From NCBI RefSeq assembly GCF_030409225.1, contig NZ_JAUFPK010000007.1, positions 1 through 64,000 on the forward strand: a stretch of DNA of 64,000 bases, given 5' to 3'. The stretch is from Aquisalimonas lutea (lineage in GTDB: Bacteria; Pseudomonadota; Gammaproteobacteria; Nitrococcales; Aquisalimonadaceae). The notes under the pieces were generated by a model. It searched no databases, was not told the DNA's origin, and was given only the letters and a program-made list of their open reading frames with translations. The position numbers and the translations under genes are program-made. This document shows, piece by piece, positions 25,103-34,492 of this stretch (positions are counted from its first letter, which is position 1; each line of letters begins with the position of its first letter).

Positions 25103-25972
25103 ATGCCCGAGTTCGCGGAGCTCCTTTCTGCGCTGATGCCGTACCAGTGGCAGCCGATGGTGACCCTGGTCTGCGGCGCCGCGCTGCTGCTGTACCTGTC
25201 CGGCCTGGCGCGGGGCGCTGCTCCCGGCTTCTGGCGGAACTTCGCGTTCTTCCTCGGGCTGGGGCTGATGTACGGGGTCACCCAGACCCAGTTCGACTAC
25301 TTCTCCCAGTACGTGTTCTTCATCCACCGCATCCAGCACCTGGTGCTGCACCACGTGGCGGCCATGATGCTGGTGCTGGCCAACCCGCTGCCGGTGCTGG
25401 CCCGGGGCACGCCGCAGCCGCTGCGCGACAACCTGCTCGCGCCGCTGTGGCGGAGCGCGCCGGTGCGCACGGGTTATGCGGTGCTCCAGCAGCCGGCGGT
25501 GGCGGCGTTCCTGTTTGCCGGGCTGGTGTATTTCTGGCTGATCCCCAGCATCCATTTCGACGCCATGCTCAGCGGCTGGCTGTACAGCGTCATGAACTGG
25601 AGCATGGCCCTGGACGGGCTGCTGTTCTGGTGGCTGGTGCTCAACCCGCATGCTCCCGGCTCCGGGCGGCACTGCCTCGGCTACGGCATGCGCTGCATCC
25701 TGCTGGCGGCAGTGGCATTCCCGCAGATCATCCTGGGTGCCTACATCTTCTTCTACGGCACGGGGATCTACGAGTTCTACGAGGTCTGCGGCAGCCCCTG
25801 GCCCATCGATACCGATACGGATCGCGTGCTGGGCGGCCTGATCACCTGGATCCCGCCGGCGATGATGAGCGTGGTGGGCCTGCTGGTGGTTCTGTCCCAG
25901 ATGTTCAGGCAGGAGAAGCGGGAAGCCGAGCGCCTGGGGCAGGGTGCCCCCGCCACGGGGTCGACGGCCTGA
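25103..25972 (+). CDS. ctaG: Cytochrome c oxidase assembly factor CtaG (caa3 type)
   Basis: A 289-residue membrane protein of the caa3-type CtaG family with about seven helices. Histidine-rich helix ends such as FFIHRIQHLVLHHVAAMMLVLANPL are characteristic and may handle copper for the CuB site of cytochrome oxidase. The C terminus is polar and cytoplasmic. The ATG at 25103 is chosen at the start of the conserved part. It is followed after 32 bases by an Sco protein, so the pair makes a copper-delivery unit for a heme-copper oxidase coded elsewhere. Confidence 0.88.
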   Translation: MPEFAELLSALMPYQWQPMVTLVCGAALLLYLSGLARGAAPGFWRNFAFFLGLGLMYGVTQTQFDYFSQYVFFIHRIQHLVLHHVAAMMLVLANPLPVLARGTPQPLRDNLLAPLWRSAPVRTGYAVLQQPAVAAFLFAGLVYFWLIPSIHFDAMLSGWLYSVMNWSMALDGLLFWWLVLNPHAPGSGRHCLGYGMRCILLAAVAFPQIILGAYIFFYGTGIYEFYEVCGSPWPIDTDTDRVLGGLITWIPPAMMSVVGLLVVLSQMFRQEKREAERLGQGAPATGSTA

Positions 25973-26004
25973 GGCCAAGGACCATGTCATTCGCGGAGAG
26001 ACGC

Positions 26005-26595
26005 ATGCCACGCTGGATTGTCACCCTGGTGCTGCTGAGCGGGCTCGCCGTCGCTGGTTGCGGCGGCGGGCAGGACTGGCAGACCAAGGATATCTCGCAG
26101 CTGATGCCGGAGCTGCAGTTCACCCTGACCGACGAGCACGGCGAGGAGGTCACGGCCGACGCCTATGAAGGCAGGGCCGTGCTGATGTTCTTCGGCTTTA
26201 CCCACTGCCCGGATGTCTGCCCGGCGACCATGGCGCGGATCGCCGGCTGGCTCGGGCAGCTGCCCGAGGCCGACCGCGAGCGGATCCGGGTGCTGTTCGT
26301 CAGCGTCGACCCGGACCGGGACGACCCGGAGCGGCTGCGCAGCTACACGGCGCACTTCCACGAGGCGATCACGGGCCTGACCGGCACCCAGGAGCAGCTG
26401 CGCCGCCTGAGCAAGCGCTATCGCGTCACCTACGGCTACGGCGACAAGGACGGCAGCGGCGACTACGACGTCTCCCACAGCGCGGGGATCTATGGCTTCG
26501 CCGCCGACGGCGAGGCACGGGTGCTGATCCGCCAGAGCGATGACCGGGAGGCGGTTCTCGACGATCTCCGGCGCCTCGCCGGGACGGCCGGCTGA
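26005..26595 (+). CDS. Sco1/SenC family copper chaperone lipoprotein
   Basis: A 196-residue thioredoxin-fold protein of the Sco family. The signal peptide ends in the lipobox VAGC (Cys19), so it is anchored in the membrane facing the periplasm. Copper ligands are Cys68 and Cys72 in HCPDVC and His158 in DVSHSAG. It delivers copper to, or reduces, the CuA site of cytochrome oxidase. The ATG at 26005 has GGAGAG upstream; an ATG at 25984 would put seven polar residues before the signal. Same operon as ctaG, convergent with the ABC exporter. Confidence 0.92.
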   Translation: MPRWIVTLVLLSGLAVAGCGGGQDWQTKDISQLMPELQFTLTDEHGEEVTADAYEGRAVLMFFGFTHCPDVCPATMARIAGWLGQLPEADRERIRVLFVSVDPDRDDPERLRSYTAHFHEAITGLTGTQEQLRRLSKRYRVTYGYGDKDGSGDYDVSHSAGIYGFAADGEARVLIRQSDDREAVLDDLRRLAGTAG

Positions 26596-26600
26596 GGCGG

Positions 26601-28394
26601 TCAGACGGCCGTCCCGGCGAGGGCTCCCGTCTGCACGCGCCACTGGGCGGCGTACAGGCCGTCGGCGGCGACGAGCTCGTCGTGGGTGCCCCGTTCGACG
26701 ATGCGCCCGTGCTCCATCACGGCGATCTGGTCTGCGTGGACGATGGTCGACAGGCGATGGGCGATCATGAGGATGGTGCGCTCGTGGGCCATGCGTCGAA
26801 GCGACGTCTGGATGGCCGCCTCCGTCTCGTTGTCGACGGCGCTGGTCGCCTCGTCGAGGATCAAGATCGGCGGGTCCTTGAGCAGGGCCCGCGCCAGGGA
26901 CAGCCGCTGTCTCTGGCCGCCCGACAGGCGCACGCCGCGCTCGCCGACCCGGGCATCGAGGCCATCGGGCAGCCGGTTGATGAACTCCCACGCCTCCGCC
27001 GTCCGCGCCGCCTGGATGATATCCGCCTCGCTCGCGTCCCGGCGGCCGTAGGCGATGTTCTCCCGGATACTGCCCTCGAACAGGTACACGTCCTGGCTGA
27101 CCAGCCCGATGGCGCGCCGCAGCGCCTGCAGGCGGAGCGTCGTGATGGGCTGGCCGTCGATGCGGATGTCGCCCGCCGTCGGGTCGTGGAACCGCAGCAG
27201 CAGGTTGATGAGCGTGGACTTGCCGGCCCCGGTGGCGCCGATCAGGGCCACGGTGTGGCCCGCCGGCACGGTGAGGTCGATGGATTCCAGTGCCGGCGTG
27301 CCGTCGCTGTAGCGGAAGCGCACGCCTTCGAACGCGATCGCCCCGCGGACGGGTTGCGCCGGGTCCTGCCCGCCGGTATCGCGGATGCGGATGGGCGAGG
27401 CCAGCAGGTCGAGGATCCGGCGGGTGCTGGCCATGGCCCGCTCGAACAGGTCGATGACCTCGGCCATGCCCGTCAGCGGCCACAGCAGGCGCTGGGTGAG
27501 GAAGACGAGCACGCCGTAGGCGCCGACGTTCAGCTCGCCCCGGATAGCCAGCATGCCGCCGACGGTGAACGTGGCCAGGAAGCCCGTCAGCACCGCCATG
27601 CGGATCACCGGGATGAACGCCGAGCTGACCCGGATCGCCCGGCGGTTGGCCTCGACGTAGTCCTCGCTGGCCCGGCGCAGGCGGTCCGCCTCGTAGGGCT
27701 CCGCCGTGAAGCTCTTGATGGTGGCGATGCCGGCGATGTTGGCATGCAGCCGGTTCGCCAGGTCGGCGACGCGCTCGCGCACGGCACCGTACAGGGGGCC
27801 GGCCCGGCGCTGGAAGTAGAACGCCCCCCAGATGATCACCGGGATGGGCGTGAACGCGAGCGCGGCGATGAGCGGCGACAGCACCAGGAAGACCGCACCC
27901 ACGGCGACCACGGTGACCAGCACCTGGATCATGGCGTTGGCACCGCCGTCCAGGAAGCGCTCCAGCTGGTTGATGTCGTCGTTCATGGTCGCGACCAGGT
28001 CGCCCGAGCTGCGTGCCTCGAAGAAGTCCATGTCCTGGTTCTGCACGTGCTCGTAGGCGTCCTGCCGCAGATCCGCCTGCAGGCGCTGGGCGAGATTCCG
28101 CCAGAGGATCTGGTAGAGGTACTCGAACAGGGATTCGCCCGCCCAGACGAAGAATGTCAGCCCGCCCAGCAGCAGGATCTGCTCCTGGGCCGAAGTGAAC
28201 CCGAGCGCGGCGACGAAGCTGTCCTCCTGGTTGACCACCACGTCGATGGCCACGCCGATGAGGATTTCCGGGGCGATGTCGAAGAGCTTGTTGACCACCG
28301 AGCACGTCGTCGCCGCCGCGATGCGGCGCCGGTAGCCGCGGGCGTAGCGCAGCAGGCGGCCGAGAGCGTGGAAGCTGGAGGTGTTGGCGGACAT
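26601..28394 (-). CDS. ABC exporter, fused permease-ATPase (MsbA-like)
   Basis: A 597-residue half-transporter. Residues 1-330 form the six-helix exporter domain, with the coupling segment MDFFEARSSGDLVATMNDDINQLERFL; residues 340-597 form the ATPase with Walker A GATGAGKST, signature LSGGQRQRLSLARALL, Walker B ILILDEATSAVD and the MIAHRLSTI switch. Such proteins export lipids, peptides or siderophores as homodimers. It is divergent from the siderophore-type TonB receptor, 200 bases away, so export or processing of an iron chelator is possible but not shown. Confidence 0.9.
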   Translation of the reverse strand: MSANTSSFHALGRLLRYARGYRRRIAAATTCSVVNKLFDIAPEILIGVAIDVVVNQEDSFVAALGFTSAQEQILLLGGLTFFVWAGESLFEYLYQILWRNLAQRLQADLRQDAYEHVQNQDMDFFEARSSGDLVATMNDDINQLERFLDGGANAMIQVLVTVVAVGAVFLVLSPLIAALAFTPIPVIIWGAFYFQRRAGPLYGAVRERVADLANRLHANIAGIATIKSFTAEPYEADRLRRASEDYVEANRRAIRVSSAFIPVIRMAVLTGFLATFTVGGMLAIRGELNVGAYGVLVFLTQRLLWPLTGMAEVIDLFERAMASTRRILDLLASPIRIRDTGGQDPAQPVRGAIAFEGVRFRYSDGTPALESIDLTVPAGHTVALIGATGAGKSTLINLLLRFHDPTAGDIRIDGQPITTLRLQALRRAIGLVSQDVYLFEGSIRENIAYGRRDASEADIIQAARTAEAWEFINRLPDGLDARVGERGVRLSGGQRQRLSLARALLKDPPILILDEATSAVDNETEAAIQTSLRRMAHERTILMIAHRLSTIVHADQIAVMEHGRIVERGTHDELVAADGLYAAQWRVQTGALAGTAV

Positions 28395-28503
28395 CTCGAC
28401 TCGTGTTGTTGAGGGTGGTCATCCCGGTGCGCGATCCCGGTGATCCGGCGAGCGGGAACTCCACCACGTCCGTCATCGCCTCCGCAAGAGCGGGCGCATG
28501 GGG

Positions 28504-28519
28504 ATTTGCATATACAAAT
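28504..28519. promoter_or_regulatory. ATTTG-N6-CAAAT inverted repeat in divergent promoter
   Basis: ATTTG and CAAAT are exact inverted repeats six bases apart in the AT-rich stretch between the exporter and the TonB receptor. It lies 75 bases upstream of the receptor gene. A degenerate Fur-like run (TGATTACGATTCATTA) sits just downstream at about 28525-28540 but matches only part of the 7-1-7 Fur pattern. Confidence 0.35.
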
Positions 28520-28594
28520 GCGACTGATTACGATTCATTACTCTGTTACTCGTCACTAGAACGCTCTCGCTTGGCCAGTCGCAAGGAGTCCCGC

Positions 28595-30679
28595 ATGCCT
28601 TTGCCGCCATGCCCGTCCGGACCACGCAGCCCTGCTTCGCGCAAGTGGACGCCTCTTTCCGCAGCCATGATGGTAACGGCGGCCATTGGCTGGAACGCGG
28701 CTGCCCACGCCCAGAACGACACGGTGACCCTGGATGTCATCGAGGTCGGCACCGCGCTGAAGCTCGACGCGCCCATGGTCGAGACGCCGCGTCCGGTATC
28801 CAGCGTCGACCGCGAGGAGCTCGAGGAGCGCAACGTCCAGCACCTGGACGAGACCTTCCGCTATCGCGCCGGCGTGCGATCCGGGCATTACGGCGCCGAC
28901 AACGATACCGACTGGCTGAAGGTGCGCGGTTTCGACCACGCCACCTACCAGGACGGCCTGCGCGTCTACCGCGAGGGCTATTACCAGTGGCTCCCCGAGC
29001 CCTACGGCCTGGAGCGCGTGGACGTGCTCAAGGGGCCGTCGTCCATCCTCTACGGCGAGGCGCCCCCGGGCGGGCTGATCAACGCCATCAGCAAGCGGCC
29101 CACGGCGGAATCCCGGGGTCGTCTGGACCTGCAGGCGGGCAACCGGGAGCATCGGCAGCTCGGCATCGATACCTCCGGGCCGCTTACCGGCGACGGCGAC
29201 GTGCGCTACCGCCTGGTGGGCACCTACAAGTACCGCGAGGGCGATCTCGATCACACCGAGAACGAGCGCTTCTATCTCGCCCCGAGCCTGGAGGTCGACC
29301 TGACCAACGACACCATGCTGACCCTGCGCGGGAGCCTGCAGCACGATGATGCCGTCCCGGTCAACGCGTTCAAGCTCCCCTACGGCACCGTGGAGGACAC
29401 GCCGTTCGGCAAGGTCGATCCGTCCACCAACCTGGGCGAGCCCGGGTACGAGCGCAACGACCGGGAGCAGTACGCACTCGGCTACGAGCTCCGGCATTTC
29501 TTCAACGATACCTGGTCGTTCGAGCAGCGCACCCGGTACAGCCGCATGCAGCTCGACCTTCGCAGCGTCTACGCGTCAGCGATGGTCAACGCCCGGGAGG
29601 CGTCGCGGGGGCTGGTGTACCGGGACGGCACCACCCGCAGCTGGACGACCGACAACCGCCTCACGGGCTACTGGTCCGGCGGCGGCTTCGAGAACACCCT
29701 ACTGCTAGGGGTGGATTACCAGGATCTGAAGACCGAGGGCGACGAGGCGGATCTGTTCTCCTTCGGCTCCCCCATCGACATTTTTGATCCCGTGTACGGC
29801 AACTTCACCCCGGTGAGCGACAGCCAGCTCGAGGAGCGGCGCAACACCCGTGAGCAGCTGGGCGTCTATGCGCAGAACCAGCTGGTGCTTGCCGACCGTT
29901 GGATTCTGCTGGGCGGAGCCCGCTTCGACCAGGCGGAGACCACCACCCGGAACCGTACGACCGGCACCAGCGAGCGCGCGGAGGCCGACGAGCTGTCCCT
30001 GTCCGGCGGGCTGATGTACCGCAGCGCAGCGGGGGTCAACCCGTACCTGAGCTACCAGGAATCGTTCGAGCCGGTCTCCGGCGTCGACAGCAGCGGTGAC
30101 CTCTATGAGCCCAGGGAAGGCAGGCAGTGGGAGCTGGGCGTGAAGGTGGCTCCGCCCGGGTGGAACGGCTATCTGACCGCCGCCGCGTTCGACCTGCGCG
30201 AGGACAATACGCTGATCTCCGACGGCTCCGGCCGGCAGGTGCAGGCCGGGGAGCGTACCTCCACCGGCTTCGAGCTGGAGACCGTGGGCTACCTGACCGA
30301 CCGCCTCCAGGCGACCTTCGCCTATACCTACACCGACGCCCGGCAGGACGAGTCGGCGAGCCAGCAGGACCAGCGGGCCCCGCTGATTCCGCGCCATCAG
30401 GCATCGGCGTGGCTCGACTATGTATTCACGGATGGCACCCTGGACGGACTCAAGCTCGGCGGCGGCGTCCGCTACGTCGGCGAGACCGAGGACGGCGCCA
30501 CGCAGGTTGCGGACTACACGGTTGCCGACGCCATGGCCCGCTATGACCTCACGCCGCAGTGGCACGTGCAGGTCAACGTCGCCAACGTCACGGACGAGGA
30601 GTACGTGGCGAGCTGCGAGTACTGGTGCTACTACGGCGAATCCCGCAGCATTACGGCCAGCACGGCGTACCGGTGGTGA
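28595..30679 (+). CDS. TonB-dependent siderophore receptor
   Basis: A 694-residue receptor of the ferric-siderophore class. The signal peptide ends near NAAAHAQ; the plug contains DWLKVRGFDHATYQDGLRVY, VDVLKGPSSILYGEAPPGGLINAISKRP, the signature of FhuA/FoxA-like receptors; the barrel ends in SITASTAYRW. A cysteine pair near the C terminus (CEYWC) is typical of hydroxamate siderophore receptors. AAGGAG stands eight bases before the ATG at 28595. It is followed after 100 bases by mntR and is divergent from an ABC exporter. Confidence 0.93.
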   Translation: MPLPPCPSGPRSPASRKWTPLSAAMMVTAAIGWNAAAHAQNDTVTLDVIEVGTALKLDAPMVETPRPVSSVDREELEERNVQHLDETFRYRAGVRSGHYGADNDTDWLKVRGFDHATYQDGLRVYREGYYQWLPEPYGLERVDVLKGPSSILYGEAPPGGLINAISKRPTAESRGRLDLQAGNREHRQLGIDTSGPLTGDGDVRYRLVGTYKYREGDLDHTENERFYLAPSLEVDLTNDTMLTLRGSLQHDDAVPVNAFKLPYGTVEDTPFGKVDPSTNLGEPGYERNDREQYALGYELRHFFNDTWSFEQRTRYSRMQLDLRSVYASAMVNAREASRGLVYRDGTTRSWTTDNRLTGYWSGGGFENTLLLGVDYQDLKTEGDEADLFSFGSPIDIFDPVYGNFTPVSDSQLEERRNTREQLGVYAQNQLVLADRWILLGGARFDQAETTTRNRTTGTSERAEADELSLSGGLMYRSAAGVNPYLSYQESFEPVSGVDSSGDLYEPREGRQWELGVKVAPPGWNGYLTAAAFDLREDNTLISDGSGRQVQAGERTSTGFELETVGYLTDRLQATFAYTYTDARQDESASQQDQRAPLIPRHQASAWLDYVFTDGTLDGLKLGGGVRYVGETEDGATQVADYTVADAMARYDLTPQWHVQVNVANVTDEEYVASCEYWCYYGESRSITASTAYRW

Positions 30680-30725
30680 GGCGGACGGCGGGAGGCGGTT
30701 GGCCTCCCGTGCACAATTACATCGT

Positions 30726-30753
30726 TTGACAACATTATTCCTGTGTCTATAGA
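30726..30753 (+). promoter_or_regulatory. Sigma-70 promoter of mntR
   Basis: TTGACA at 30726-30731 and TATAGA at 30748-30753 with a 16-base spacer form a near-consensus promoter. Transcription would start about 20 bases before the mntR start codon. No MntR-type TTAGC-N4-GCTAA site is seen here, so mntR does not appear to control itself through that motif. Confidence 0.7.
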
Positions 30754-30779
30754 ATTTCACGCCCTGTTTTTATTGCCCG

Positions 30780-31256
30780 ATGCCGCCGGTGCGTGCGCCC
30801 ATGCCCCGATCGTTCGCGGAATCCAGACCCGGTCCACCCGCCGACGCCGAGCGCCACGCCAAGGCGTTCCAGAAAGCCCGTGACGCCCGTCGCACCGAGC
30901 TCATCGAGGACTACGTCGAGCTGATCGCGGACTTCATGGAGCTGCACGGCGAGGCGCGGCAGGTGGACATCGCCCAGCGTCTCGGGGTAGCGCAGCCCAC
31001 CGTCGCCAAGATGCTCAAGCGCCTGGCCGAGGAGGGGCTCATTACGCGGCGTCCCTACCGCGGCGTGTTCCTGACCGAGGCGGGGCAGCGCATCGCCGAG
31101 GAGAGCCGGCGCCGGCACGAGATCGTCGAGGGCTTCCTGCGGGCGCTCGGCGTCAGCGAGGACGTGGCCAAGAACGACGCCGAGGGCATGGAGCACCACG
31201 TCAGCGACGAGACCCTGCAGGCGTTCGAGCGGTATCTCCGCGCGCACCGCGAGTGA
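30780..31256 (+). CDS. mntR: Manganese-dependent regulator MntR (DtxR family)
   Basis: A 158-residue DtxR-family regulator very close to E. coli Mnt[49 protein letters not shown] (the recognition helix), and [15 protein letters not shown] and [14 protein letters not shown], which supply the metal ligands. There is no SH3-like third domain, as in MntR. The N-terminal extension of about 25 residues is also found in E. coli MntR. With Mn bound it represses Mn import. It is convergent with the Mn-type ABC transporter operon, whose promoter carries two candidate MntR sites. Confidence 0.93.
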   Translation: MPPVRAPMPRSFAESRPGPPADAERHAKAFQKARDARRTELIEDYVELIADFMELHGEARQVDIAQRLGVAQPTVAKMLKRLAEEGLITRRPYRGVFLTEAGQRIAEESRRRHEIVEGFLRALGVSEDVAKNDAEGMEHHVSDETLQAFERYLRAHRE

Positions 31257-31368
31257 CGGCAGCCGGCTCCGGAGGCTCCCGGCCCGCCCGCGCAAGTGTG
31301 GGCGCGTGGCGCAAGCGCGCCGCCGTCCCGGGGGCGCCGGCCGCGGCCGTCGTTCGGGCAGGGGCTGA

Positions 31369-32505
31369 TCAGATCTCCGCCGGGGCCCACGGCTCGGTCA
31401 GTGCGCGCGCCGTCTCACGGCCCCGGGGCGTGAGATACAGCATATCGCCCTCACGCAGCACCAGGCCGTGCTTCAGGCTGCGTGCCAGCACGGCCCGGGC
31501 CCTGGCCGTGCTCCAGCCGAGATGATGCTCGAGCGCGGAGACGACGTTCTCCTCATCGACGCGTGCCGAGCGCTCGTGCTCGTACAGGTGGACGACCAGC
31601 GTTCGTGACGCATCCGCATGGCGTTGCCCGAAGCGCCGCCATTCCTGGGCCAGCAGACCGTGACGCGGGCCGAGCAGAAAGGCCAGGAGCAGGAATGCCC
31701 CGGTCATCAGCGCCATCATGCCGCCGATGGACACGTCCGCGGCGACCGCGAGCCAGTAGCCCGAGATGCTGGAAGCCACCCCGATTCCGGCGCCGATCAG
31801 GAGCATGGGCACCAGCCGGTCCGTCAGCAGGTACGCGGCTGTCGGCGGTACGATGACGAACGCAACGAACAGCACGGCGCCCACCGCGTCGAAGGCCGCG
31901 ACGGCCGTGGTACTGGTCAGGGCGAGCAGTGCGTAGAACAGCACACCGGGCGCAAAGCCGAGGGCGGCCGCAAGCTGCGGATCGAAGGTCGAGAGCTTGA
32001 GCTCCTTGAAGAAGAAGACGACAAAGGCGGCGTCCAGCAACGTCACGAGCCCCATCCAGATGATCGCGTTCGGGACGTCGAGGCCCGCGATTGCCGTGGT
32101 ATCGAGCCAGACGAAGCCGATCTCGCCCAGCAGCACGGTGTGCTCGTCGATGTGCACATCCCGGGCGTAGAGATTGAACAGAAGCACGCCGGCGGCGAAC
32201 AGGGCGGGAAAGACGAGACCGATGGCCGCGTCGTTCTTGACCCGGCGCGTTCTGGCCACGAGCTCGGTGAGAAACACCGTGAGAACCCCGGTCAGCGCCG
32301 CCCCGACAATCTGCACCGGGCCGCTCTGGGCGCGGGTGAGCAGCCAGACGATGACGATGCCGAACACGATGGAGTGGCTGATGGCGTCGGAGAGCATGGC
32401 GTTGCGGCGCAGGACCAGGAACGTTCCCACCAGCGAGCCGGCCACGCCGACCAGGGCGCCGGTGAGGATGATCATGAGCGTGGAGTTGCCGAACAACGCC
32501 TGCAT
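31369..32505 (-). CDS. Metal (Mn-type) ABC permease with C-terminal winged helix, second copy
   Basis: A 378-residue permease of the ZnuB/MntB family. The first 285 residues hold about eight helices with LRRNAMLSDAISHSIVFGI and GAVLFVAFVIVPPTAAYLL. The last 90 residues are soluble and look like a winged helix: LVVHLYEHERSARVDEENVV, LGWSTARARAVLARSLKHGLVLREGDMLYLTPRGRETARAL. Typical permeases lack this tail. The ATG at 32505 follows the previous stop directly; an open frame extends far upstream antisense to that gene and is ignored. It is the last gene of the four-gene operon and is convergent with mntR. Confidence 0.88.
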   Translation of the reverse strand: MQALFGNSTLMIILTGALVGVAGSLVGTFLVLRRNAMLSDAISHSIVFGIVIVWLLTRAQSGPVQIVGAALTGVLTVFLTELVARTRRVKNDAAIGLVFPALFAAGVLLFNLYARDVHIDEHTVLLGEIGFVWLDTTAIAGLDVPNAIIWMGLVTLLDAAFVVFFFKELKLSTFDPQLAAALGFAPGVLFYALLALTSTTAVAAFDAVGAVLFVAFVIVPPTAAYLLTDRLVPMLLIGAGIGVASSISGYWLAVAADVSIGGMMALMTGAFLLLAFLLGPRHGLLAQEWRRFGQRHADASRTLVVHLYEHERSARVDEENVVSALEHHLGWSTARARAVLARSLKHGLVLREGDMLYLTPRGRETARALTEPWAPAEI

Positions 32506-32507
32506 GG

Positions 32508-33647
32508 TCACGCCATCTCCGGGGTCATGGTCTTGAGCACGCGTTCCGCCTCGCGCCGCCCGGCCTCGGTGAGCACCCAGTGCCGGCCCTCGCCGGGCAT
32601 GTGCGCGACCGGCTCGACCAGGCCGCGCCGTTGGAGCTGGCGCAGGGCGCGCTGGGTGCGCGTGCCGTGGAAGCTGTCGAGCATGCCGGTCTCTGCCGGG
32701 TAGTCCGGGTCCCGGTGGTGGGCGGCCAGCTTGTACAGCGTCGTCAGCATCTGGCGCTGGCCGATGGTGCGGCGATCGCGCCAGTGGCGGATCTGCTCCC
32801 AGAGAACGCCGCGCCCCGGGGCGAGCAGGATGGACACGGCCACGATCGCGGTGGCGGCCAGCACCACCAAGGGCCCGGTGGCGAGGTTCTGCACCGAGGC
32901 GCTGATGAGCGCGCCGACCAGGCCGGAGACGATGCCGACGCCGACGGCGAGCAGAACCATGTGCTCGAGGCGCTTGACCCACTGGCGGGCCGCCACCGCC
33001 GGGGCGATGACCATGGAGGTCATCAGCACCACGCCGACCATCTGAAGGCCGATCACCACCGCCAGGGCGATCATTGCGGTCAGAACCGTCTCCAGCAGCG
33101 CGACGGGCAGGCCGACGGCCCGGGCGAACTCCGGGTCGAAGGTGACCAGCTTGAACTGCTTCCAGCAGCCCAGCACGAGGGCGACGGCGGCGATCGTCAC
33201 GCCGCCCATGAGCCACAGGTCGGAGCGCAGCGTTGCCGCCGCCTGCCCGAACAGGAACGTGTCGAGCCCGCCCTGGGAAGCATTCGACTGCCCCTGGATG
33301 TAGGTCAGCAGCACCACGCCGGCGGCGAAGGTGAGGCCGAGGGCGCTGCCCAGGCCCGCATCCGTCTTGATCCGGGTGCGCCGCGTCAACGCGAGCACGA
33401 ACAGCGCGGCGAGGATCGACGTGCCCAGCGCGCCCGCCATGATCCAGCCCATGTCGCGGGTGCCGGCGATGAGAAAGCCGATGCACACGCCGGGGAGGGC
33501 GGCGTGGGCGAGCGTGTCGCCGAGCAGGCTCTGCTGGCGCAGCACCGCGAAGCAGCCGAGCACGCCGCTGGCGATGCCGAGCAGAACCGCACCCATGGCG
33601 ACATTCTGTACCGTGTAGTCGGACAGGAGCTCGACAAGGCCCGTCAT
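32508..33647 (-). CDS. Metal (Mn-type) ABC permease with C-terminal winged helix, first copy
   Basis: A 379-residue permease with about eight helices (LRQQSLLGDTLAHAALPGVCIGF, GVVLMTSMVIAPAVAARQW) plus a soluble tail of about 100 residues. The tail (TLYKLAAHHRDPDYP, TRTQRALRQLQRRGLVEPVAHMPGEGRHWVLTEAGRREAERVL) has the helix-turn-helix plus wing pattern of DtxR or MarR domains. It overlaps the ATPase gene by four bases. Together with the next gene it would make a heterodimeric channel, both halves carrying a cytoplasmic winged helix, recalling the Chlamydia YtgCR fusion of permease and DtxR-like repressor. Confidence 0.88.
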   Translation of the reverse strand: MTGLVELLSDYTVQNVAMGAVLLGIASGVLGCFAVLRQQSLLGDTLAHAALPGVCIGFLIAGTRDMGWIMAGALGTSILAALFVLALTRRTRIKTDAGLGSALGLTFAAGVVLLTYIQGQSNASQGGLDTFLFGQAAATLRSDLWLMGGVTIAAVALVLGCWKQFKLVTFDPEFARAVGLPVALLETVLTAMIALAVVIGLQMVGVVLMTSMVIAPAVAARQWVKRLEHMVLLAVGVGIVSGLVGALISASVQNLATGPLVVLAATAIVAVSILLAPGRGVLWEQIRHWRDRRTIGQRQMLTTLYKLAAHHRDPDYPAETGMLDSFHGTRTQRALRQLQRRGLVEPVAHMPGEGRHWVLTEAGRREAERVLKTMTPEMA

Positions 33648-34492
33648 GCGTCGTTCTCCTGGGGGGCGTCAGGCCCGCGGGGGCCTTCGAAAGCCTCGCG
33701 CTCGAGAAGCGCGATGCGCCCGCCGTACGCCCGCTTCAGGTGCTCACCGGTATACACGTCGGCGACGCGCCCCTGCGCCACCACGCGCACATTGAGAATC
33801 GCCAGCCAGTCGAAGTAGTCGCGCACCGTCTGCAGGTCGTGATGGACCACGATCACCGTCTTGCCCGCATCGCGAAGCTCCTTCAGCAGGCCGACGATGA
33901 CGCGCTCGGTGGTGGCATCCACGCCGGCCATGGGCTCATCCAGGAAGTACACGTCGGCTTCCTGGATCAGGGCCCGGGCAAGGAACACCCTCTGCTGCTG
34001 CCCGCCGGAGAGCTGGCTGATCTGGCGTCCGGCCAGGTGCTCCATCTGTACGGTCTCCAGGGCGCGCCGGGCGCGCTCGCGCTCCCGGGCGCCGGGCCAG
34101 CGCAGCCAGCCCAGGTGGCCGTAGCGCCCCATCATGACGACGTCGAGCACGGTGGTCGGGAAATCCCAGTCCACGCTGGAGCGCTGGGGCACGTAGCCGA
34201 TGCGGCGCCGCTGCGCGCGCGGCGACCGGCCGTGGATGCAGACGTGACCGGCGGTCGGTCGCGCGAGACCGAGAACCGCCTTGAGGAGCGTGCTCTTGCC
34301 GGCACCGTTCGGCCCGATGATCGCGGCCATGACCCCGGGCGGCACGTTCAGGTCAATATCCCAGAGGACGGGCTTGCCCTCGTAGGCGACGGTCAGGTCC
34401 TCGACGTGCAGTGCCAGGTCGGGCTCGTGGAGCCCGTGGTATGACGCGCTGTCGGCGGCACGTTTGCGCAGCGTGCTGAACAGTGCCATCAC
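33644..34492 (-). CDS. Metal (Mn-type) ABC transporter ATPase
   Basis: A 282-residue ATPase of the ZnuC/MntB group with Walker A GPNGAGKST, signature LSGGQQQRVFLARAL, Walker B DVYFLDEPMAGVD and switch VVHHDLQTV. The short N-terminal extension (about 25 residues) and C-terminal tail are unconserved. It overlaps the binding protein gene by four bases and the first permease by four bases. Confidence 0.92.
   Translation of the reverse strand: MMALFSTLRKRAADSASYHGLHEPDLALHVEDLTVAYEGKPVLWDIDLNVPPGVMAAIIGPNGAGKSTLLKAVLGLARPTAGHVCIHGRSPRAQRRRIGYVPQRSSVDWDFPTTVLDVVMMGRYGHLGWLRWPGARERERARRALETVQMEHLAGRQISQLSGGQQQRVFLARALIQEADVYFLDEPMAGVDATTERVIVGLLKELRDAGKTVIVVHHDLQTVRDYFDWLAILNVRVVAQGRVADVYTGEHLKRAYGGRIALLEREAFEGPRGPDAPQENDA

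Noticed and set aside
26715-28412. Long plus-strand ORF opposite the ABC exporter
   Set aside because: Antisense shadow; the minus strand has all ABC motifs in order.
28525-28540. Fur box before the siderophore receptor
   Set aside because: Only the left seven bases are close to the 7-1-7 Fur pattern; the right half fails, so it is mentioned only in the neighbouring entry.
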